Part shown: one piece after another, positions 33,721 to 38,360 of the stretch
How the letters are laid out: each line of letters begins with the position of its first letter
How positions within the stretch are numbered: the first letter of the stretch is position 1
Assembly (NCBI GenBank): GCA_022842305.1
Contig: JALHPY010000027.1
Span: 1 to 38,360, forward strand
Direction of reading: 5' to 3'
DNA length: 38,360 bases
DNA from: Rubrivivax sp.
GTDB lineage: Bacteria > Pseudomonadota > Gammaproteobacteria > Burkholderiales > Burkholderiaceae_C
Position numbers and translations under genes: made by a program
The notes under the pieces: model-generated
What the model saw: the letters and a program-made list of their open reading frames with translations, nothing else
What the model was told of the DNA's origin: nothing
Database searches by the model: none

Positions 33721-33802
33721 GCTGACGGGAGGTCCGAGGCAAGTTCCCGCAGAAGAATGCCTGAGCAGGAGGCAACCCCTCGCATGCACCAGCGCAGCGT
33801 GT

Positions 33803-36340
33803 TCAGGCGCGCGGGCCCGAGACGGCCTGATCCGCAGCCGACTCGGCGGCGGCGAACAGATCGTTCACCTGGTCCGCGCACATAGGACGCGACAGAAGAT
33901 AGCCCTGCCCCTCGTGAACGCCGAGTTCACACAGCATCGCCAGCTGATCCTCCGTCTCCACGCCCTCGGCGATCACCTTGTGCCCCAGCGTCCGACCCAG
34001 CGTCAGCATCGCGCGCACGATCTCCAGGTTCTGCCTGCTCTCGTGCATGGCCATCACGAACGAGCGGTCGATCTTCAGGCTGTCGATCGGCAGCCGCCCC
34101 AGGTACGACAGTGACGAGTAGCCGGTGCCGAAGTCGTCGATCGAGAACCGCACCCCGCTGGCCCTCAGGCTGGCCATGGTGCGCAGGGCGACATCCAGCC
34201 GACCCATCAGCATGGTCTCGGTCAGCTCCAGCGTCAGGCTTCCGGGCGTGGCCTGGTGGCGCTGCAGGACCTGATCGACATGAGGCCCCAGGTTGAGGCG
34301 TGCGAGGTCGCGGCCGCAGATGTTGACGTGCATGCACAGGTGCTGCCTGTCCGGACTGTCCCTCTTCCAGCGCGCCAGCTGAGCCATCGCGTGGTCGATG
34401 ATCCAGTCGGTCAGCGCCTCGATATGGCCCGATTCCTCGGCCAGCGCGATGAACACGCCCGGGCTGATGACACCGCGCTGCGGATGCACCCAGCGTGCCA
34501 GGGCCTCGAAACCGCTGAGCCGGTAGGGCTCGAGCTGGTAGATCGGCTGGAAGTGCACGCTCAGCTGACCATCGCCGATGGCGCGCCGCAGGTCGGTTTC
34601 GAGCGAGAGCTTCTCAGCCACCTTGCGGTGCATGGAGCTGTCGAAGCGCACGACACGGCCGCGGCCTGCCGCCTTGGCCTCGTACATCGCCAGATCGGCG
34701 TCGCGCATGATCTCGTCGGCCGTTCGCTGGCCGAGGTCACTGGAGGTGATGCCGACGCTCACGCCCGGCACGACCTCGGTGCCCAGAAGGTAGGTCGGAA
34801 GGCTCAGTTCGTCGAGCACACGTTCGGCCAGCTGCAGGGCATTGTCCGGGTCACTCACCGTCTGGACCAGGGCAGCGAACTCGTCGCCCCCCAGCCGCGC
34901 CACCAGGTTGAAGGGCCCCACACTGGCACGCAACCTGGCCGCGACTTCACGCAGCAACTCGTTGCCGGCGCCATGACCGAGGCTGTCATTGACCAGCTTG
35001 AAGCGGTCGAGGTCCAGGTACAGCACTGCGAACCGCTGCGCGGGGTCGAGCCGGGCTCTCTCCACCGCCGCCTCCAGCACTTCATGGAAACAGTGGCGGT
35101 TGGCCAGGCCGGTCAGGTCATCGTGGTAGGCGATGTGGTTGAGGCGGCTCTCCGCGACGTGGCGCGACGTGATGTCATGCAACTGGTAGATCAGGCACGG
35201 CCCACCGCCGCTCGGGTCCTCGTACTGGCTGCAGTGAACGGCCACCCAGAGCTCCTGGCCATCGCAGCGCCTGACCTGCAACTCCATCGAGAAGGCATCG
35301 TCGCTCGATTCCCGTGCGGCCTGGGCGCGGCGCCGCATCAGGGGCGCGTCGGCGGCGTCCAGCAGGGTTTCGAAGGGCAGGCCGAGCACTGCGCCAGGCT
35401 CCAGCTTCAGCAGTGCGTACAGCGCGTCATTGGCCTGCAGCATGCTGCCGTCCGGCTTGACGATGACCATGCCGATGGCCGCATGGCTGAACGCCGCGGC
35501 AAAGCGCTGGTGGCTGAGCGTGGCCTCGTGCTGCGCCTGGGCCAACTGGGACTCCTGGCGCTGGCGTTCGGCTTCCTGCCGCTGCACGGCCATGCGCAGC
35601 AGCAGCAAGATGACGATCGCCGACAAGGCCGAGACCACCAGCGGGGTTGCGCCAAAGCGCTGCGCCTGCAGATGCACCAGTCCGGCAATCAGCGCCGACG
35701 CCACGTAGATGGCCGCCATCCAGCTCGAATCGGCCAGCCACCGCAGGGGCGCCTGTGGTTGGCCGTACCGGAGCGCCGTCATGCTCATCAGCGGCAGCAG
35801 CGACAGCGCGAAGGGCAGCAGCGCCACCAGGGCCAGCGCCGCCATGGTCGACGACTCCGTGCCGAATCCGTACCGGGCCAGCGCGGCCTTGGCGGCCTCG
35901 AAGGCCCCCGCGCAGACCGCCATGGCAGCCAGCGCCGCCGCCGTGGTGGCCAGGCGGGTGCTCAATCGCTTGTTGTAGCGCACGGTGCCGGTCAGAGCGT
36001 CGATGCCGGAGGCGAGCACGGCTGCCGCCGGCCCGAGGGTGGCGAGCACCCCGAACACGAACACGTCGCCGATGCTCAGCGAATACTCCGAGCGCGGCAG
36101 CTTGATCGACAGACTCGAGGCCAGCGCTACCAGTACCAGCGCCAGCCCCAACGGCCAGACAGCCGTCTTGGGCATCGAGAACAGGCTCCATGACGCCCAA
36201 CCCAGCGCAACGGCGCCGGCAACGGTGATGGCCAGCCAGGCTGCCCGCGCCCGCGGCGGATAGTCGAACAGGACTCGGCGCGCGAAAGCCTGCCACGGCG
36301 ACGCAGCGCGCGCGTCGACATCCTGTGGCACGAGCGTCAT
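33803..36340 (-). CDS. Membrane PAS-GGDEF-EAL cyclic-di-GMP enzyme
   Basis: The 845-residue protein has about eight hydrophobic segments in the first 250 residues, forming a sensor domain with SLSIGDVFVFGVLATLGPAA that I cannot name. A short coiled coil (RQEAERQRQESQLAQAQ) follows, then a PAS domain (about 280-395), a GGDEF domain with intact GGDEF at 484-488, and an EAL domain with EAL at 612-614. The later EAL motifs LTETMLM, DDFGTGYSSLSYL, KIDRSF and EGVET are present, so both synthesis and breakdown of cyclic di-GMP are possible. It acts at the inner membrane. The ATG at 36340 is preferred over one at 36412, because the 24 extra residues lie across a strong inverted repeat. It is next to a truncated gene and a gene-poor gap, so it may be a later arrival. 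Confidence 0.93.
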   Translation of the reverse strand: MTLVPQDVDARAASPWQAFARRVLFDYPPRARAAWLAITVAGAVALGWASWSLFSMPKTAVWPLGLALVLVALASSLSIKLPRSEYSLSIGDVFVFGVLATLGPAAAVLASGIDALTGTVRYNKRLSTRLATTAAALAAMAVCAGAFEAAKAALARYGFGTESSTMAALALVALLPFALSLLPLMSMTALRYGQPQAPLRWLADSSWMAAIYVASALIAGLVHLQAQRFGATPLVVSALSAIVILLLLRMAVQRQEAERQRQESQLAQAQHEATLSHQRFAAAFSHAAIGMVIVKPDGSMLQANDALYALLKLEPGAVLGLPFETLLDAADAPLMRRRAQAARESSDDAFSMELQVRRCDGQELWVAVHCSQYEDPSGGGPCLIYQLHDITSRHVAESRLNHIAYHDDLTGLANRHCFHEVLEAAVERARLDPAQRFAVLYLDLDRFKLVNDSLGHGAGNELLREVAARLRASVGPFNLVARLGGDEFAALVQTVSDPDNALQLAERVLDELSLPTYLLGTEVVPGVSVGITSSDLGQRTADEIMRDADLAMYEAKAAGRGRVVRFDSSMHRKVAEKLSLETDLRRAIGDGQLSVHFQPIYQLEPYRLSGFEALARWVHPQRGVISPGVFIALAEESGHIEALTDWIIDHAMAQLARWKRDSPDRQHLCMHVNICGRDLARLNLGPHVDQVLQRHQATPGSLTLELTETMLMGRLDVALRTMASLRASGVRFSIDDFGTGYSSLSYLGRLPIDSLKIDRSFVMAMHESRQNLEIVRAMLTLGRTLGHKVIAEGVETEDQLAMLCELGVHEGQGYLLSRPMCADQVNDLFAAAESAADQAVSGPRA

Positions 36341-36367
36341 GGGTGCATCCGGGTGCTGGCACAGGCA

Positions 36368-36391
36368 ATGCCGCGCGCTAGAGCGCGGCAT
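36368..36391. repeat. 9-bp inverted repeat upstream of the GGDEF-EAL gene
   Basis: ATGCCGCGC (36368-36376) and GCGCGGCAT (36383-36391) are perfect reverse complements around GCTAGA. It lies just upstream of the GGDEF-EAL start. It could end transcripts coming from the right on the minus strand, or be an operator. No T-run follows. Confidence 0.5.
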
Positions 36392-36412
36392 GCACCATCT
36401 TGAAGGAATCAA

Positions 36413-36814
36413 CCATTCGGGCCATGACTTGAGCGTCGCGCACTCCCGGGTTCGAGCCGGCCAGGACTTTTGACTGCACTCCGGGGGTCAGCGGTCGGCG
36501 TCGGCGCGCGCCTGATGCCGCATGGGTCAGTGTAGGGCTGTCCGCACGCCCAGCCGGGTCTGCAGCGCCGTCAACTGCCTCTGTCCCGGTGATGAAGGTC
36601 TCGACATGTTGCTGCATCGAGCGGTAGTGGGCGGTCTGCTCCGGCCGGTGTCTTGCACACGAGGCGCCCGAGCTTGTGACCTCGGCCGGTCTCGGGCCGC
36701 CCGCTTCGCTCGACAGCAAGAGTGCGCAGAGCGGGGCACCCCACCAGCCCAGGTCGGCCGTCCCCCGTGGGGATCGAGGAAAGTGGCCATCCCGGATTTC
36801 CTCGAGATTCGCCT
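36413..36814. other. Gene-poor gap, no gene recognised
   Basis: About 400 bases between the GGDEF-EAL gene and the SDR gene. A minus-strand frame of 79 codons (36617 to 36378, starting MQQHVETF) is open, but its third positions are clearly less G/C-biased than those of its neighbours and it matches nothing I know. A T-arm-like CCGG-GTTCGAG-CCGG lies at about 36447-36460, without the rest of a tRNA. Confidence 0.45.
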
Positions 36815-37717
36815 TCAGCCGCGCAACGCGCCGCGCAGCTGCTGCCCGATGTCGGGCCGCTCCTTGAAGGGATCGGTGGGGTTGCGCTGCTGCATGCGGT
36901 CTTCCATCAGCGTCTGCACGCCGCCCAGGGCGCGCGGGTGGCTGTAGATGTAGAAGCGGCGCTCGTCCATGGCGTCGAAGACGAACTGCGCCACCTGTGC
37001 CGCCGTCAGCTTGCCGCTGCTCACCGCCTTCTCGCTCATCGCGCGCGCGATGAGCTGGCTGCGCGTGGGCGCGGCCGGGGCCAGGCCGGCGGGGCGGTTG
37101 CGTTCGCTGAGGTGGATGCCGGTGGGCACGAAGTAGGGGCACAGCAGGTGGGCATGCACCTGCTCGGTAACCAGGGCCAGGTCCTGGTACAGGGTTTCGC
37201 TGATGCTCACCACCGCGGCCTTGCTGGCGTTGTAGACGCCCATGTTGGGCGCGTTCAGCAGCCCGGCCATGCTGGCGGTGTTGACGATGTGGCCTTGCCA
37301 GGCGGGGTCGGCCTGGGCGGCGGCCAGCATCAGCGGCGTGAACACGCGCACGCCGTGCGCCACGCCCAGCAGGTTGACGCCCAGCACCCAGTCCCAGTCG
37401 GCGGCGCTGTTCTCCCAGATCAGCCCGCCGCTGCCCACACCGGCGTTGTTGAAGACGAAGTGCGGCGCGCCGAAGCGCTGCAGCGTGGCGGCGGCCAGGG
37501 CCTCGACTTCGGCCGCCCGGGACACGTCCAGCCTGAAGGGCAGCACCTGCGCGCCCAGGCCGCGGATCTCGGCTGCCGACAGCTCCAGCGCCTGCGGCTG
37601 CACGTCGGCCATGACCACGTGCATGCCGCGGCGCGCGGCGATGCGGCAGGCCTCGAGCCCGAAACCCGAGGCCGCCCCGGTGATGACCGCGGTGCGGCCC
37701 TGCCATGCGCTGCTCAT
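36815..37717 (-). CDS. SDR family NAD(P)-dependent oxidoreductase
   Basis: A 300-residue classical short-chain dehydrogenase. The cofactor loop is TGAASGFG (13-20), followed by the NNAG motif (VFNNAGVG). The catalytic triad region has Ser in NTASMAG and the YNASK pair of Tyr and Lys. An extended C terminus (RRFYIYSHPRALGGVQTLMEDRMQQRNPTDPF) is typical of a subgroup found next to acyl-CoA dehydrogenase and aminoglycoside-phosphotransferase-like genes. The acidic ADVQ after the second strand suggests NAD+ rather than NADP+. The ATG overlaps the upstream stop as ATGA (37714-37717), so the gene is in one operon with the GST remnant and the acyl-CoA dehydrogenase. Confidence 0.94.
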   Translation of the reverse strand: MSSAWQGRTAVITGAASGFGLEACRIAARRGMHVVMADVQPQALELSAAEIRGLGAQVLPFRLDVSRAAEVEALAAATLQRFGAPHFVFNNAGVGSGGLIWENSAADWDWVLGVNLLGVAHGVRVFTPLMLAAAQADPAWQGHIVNTASMAGLLNAPNMGVYNASKAAVVSISETLYQDLALVTEQVHAHLLCPYFVPTGIHLSERNRPAGLAPAAPTRSQLIARAMSEKAVSSGKLTAAQVAQFVFDAMDERRFYIYSHPRALGGVQTLMEDRMQQRNPTDPFKERPDIGQQLRGALRG

Positions 37718-38079
37718 GCCTGCTTCTCCTGCTTGATCTGGAACCCGGCGCGGGGGAAATGCACCTGGACGCGGCCGGCGCGCGGGTCGCTGCGTGCCAG
37801 CACCACCTCGTCACCCGACAAGCCCACCAGCGTGCCGGCCACCGGGTCCATGCCGTGGTCGGTGGGCGTGACGGTGAGCGCCTGGCAGGCCTCGAAGCCC
37901 AGGCCTGGCTGCACCGCCACCGGCGCCAGCGCCGCGGCACCGGCAGCCACGGCCAGTGCCTCGGTGCTGCTCATGGCCGTGGCCCTGCCATGGCCAAGGG
38001 CCAGCATGAAGCCCAGCATCAGCCGTGCCTCCTCGGCAAAGGGCGAGCCGGCGTGGTGGTGCAGGATCAGGTCGTTCAT
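37714..38079 (-). pseudogene. Glutathione S-transferase family remnant with internal in-frame deletion
   Basis: The 121-residue frame begins MNDLILHHHAGSPFAEEARLMLGF, the N-terminal strand and helix of a GST family common in Burkholderiales. From residue 25 it continues LALGHGRATAMSSTEALAVAA and then a domain ending DPRAGRVQVHFPRAGFQI, which matches, as I recall, the extreme C terminus of the same family. Full members are about 310 residues, so roughly 190 residues are missing: the rest of the thioredoxin fold and the whole helical domain. The frame is kept. ATGCTGG occurs on both sides of the join (about 38000-38020), a possible deletion microhomology. Both ends overlap neighbours as ATGA, so operon structure is intact. 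A small protein may still be made, but it cannot be a normal GST. Confidence 0.7.
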
Positions 38080-38360
38080 GCGGGGTCCTCGACGGGCAGG
38101 GCGCGATGGATGAGGGCGGCCAGGTCGACGCCGGGCGGCAGCAGGCCGAAGACATCGGCGGCCTGCGCCAGGCGCGAGGCGAAGAAGGCCTGGAACACCG
38201 CAGTAGGCGCCTGCCGGCACAGCAGCGCCGCCTGCAGCACCAGCGCCAGATCGCGCGCCAGGCGGCGCGCCTGCGGCGGCTCGACGCCGGCATCCAGTTG
38301 CGCCAGCACGGCGGCAGCGGCGCGGTCGAAGGCCGGGTGTGCGCCGCGCGCGGCGGCGAA
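38076..38360 (-). CDS. Acyl-CoA dehydrogenase, AidB-like, C-terminal part
   Basis: The last 94 residues of a protein cut by the window edge. The visible part, helical and rich in Ala and Arg (ARRLARDLALVLQAALLCRQAP, then AFFASRLAQAADVFGLLPPGVD), matches the C-terminal region of AidB-type acyl-CoA dehydrogenases, which includes DNA-alkylation-response and isovaleryl-CoA-like enzymes. The catalytic core lies outside the window, so substrate and integrity cannot be judged. Its stop overlaps the ATG of the GST remnant as ATGA. Confidence 0.7.
   Translation of the reverse strand, partial: FAAARGAHPAFDRAAAAVLAQLDAGVEPPQARRLARDLALVLQAALLCRQAPTAVFQAFFASRLAQAADVFGLLPPGVDLAALIHRALPVEDPA

Noticed and set aside
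36447..36460. A tRNA T-arm-like CCGG-GTTCGAG-CCGG
   Set aside because: No acceptor, D or anticodon arm can be drawn around it on either strand.
36378..36617. A 79-codon minus-strand frame MQQHVETF...VHAAL
   Set aside because: Third-position composition is clearly weaker than in neighbouring genes, no family is recognised, and the stop lies inside an inverted repeat. It is left as part of the gene-poor gap.

Overview
The window is G+C-rich chromosomal DNA of a betaproteobacterium, most likely order Burkholderiales. That placement is an inference from the block thrS-infC-rpmI-rplT-pheS-pheT-ihfA-merR-tRNA-Pro, the protein sequences, and the heavy use of G/C in third codon positions. I see no phage, insertion sequence or CRISPR array.

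Layout. (1) 1-1283: a tRNA-Asn gene on the minus strand and an unrecognised membrane-anchored protein. (2) 1436-16936: a stress and ion-homeostasis block. It holds four tandem-domain universal stress proteins (USPs), a TerB-like protein, a CPA2 cation/proton antiporter with an RCK domain, a metallo-beta-lactamase/beta-CASP RNase-like protein, a six-gene Mrp antiporter operon whose first gene is an A-B fusion, and a secondary-alcohol-dehydrogenase-like enzyme. Both divergent intergenic regions of the block carry an FNR/ANR-like box (3959-3972 and 15761-15774), so low-oxygen control is a reasonable hypothesis. (3) 17038-20263: a two-gene LolD/YbbA-YbbP-type ABC transporter. (4) 28456 down to 20383, minus strand: the translation block thrS-infC-rpmI-rplT-pheS-pheT-ihfA-merR-tRNA-Pro, closed by a strong hairpin. 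(5) 28442-33163, minus strand: a patatin-like lipase, Tex, and an HI0933-type flavoprotein. (6) 33245-38360: a truncated DUF1223 gene, a membrane PAS-GGDEF-EAL protein, a gene-poor 400-bp gap, then an SDR, a glutathione-S-transferase remnant and the end of an AidB-like acyl-CoA dehydrogenase, the last three joined by ATGA overlaps.

The most interesting regulatory signal lies in front of thrS. A 14-residue leader peptide has four Thr and two Phe codons, follows a plausible promoter, and precedes a perfect 11-bp hairpin just upstream of the thrS ribosome binding site. The operon behind it encodes both threonyl- and phenylalanyl-tRNA synthetases. Further control elements in the same operon are an ATC start for infC, a nested hairpin leader before rpmI-rplT, and a terminator-like hairpin with a T-run between rplT and pheS. 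At the right end, the GST gene seems to have lost its whole catalytic core in frame, keeping only its two ends.
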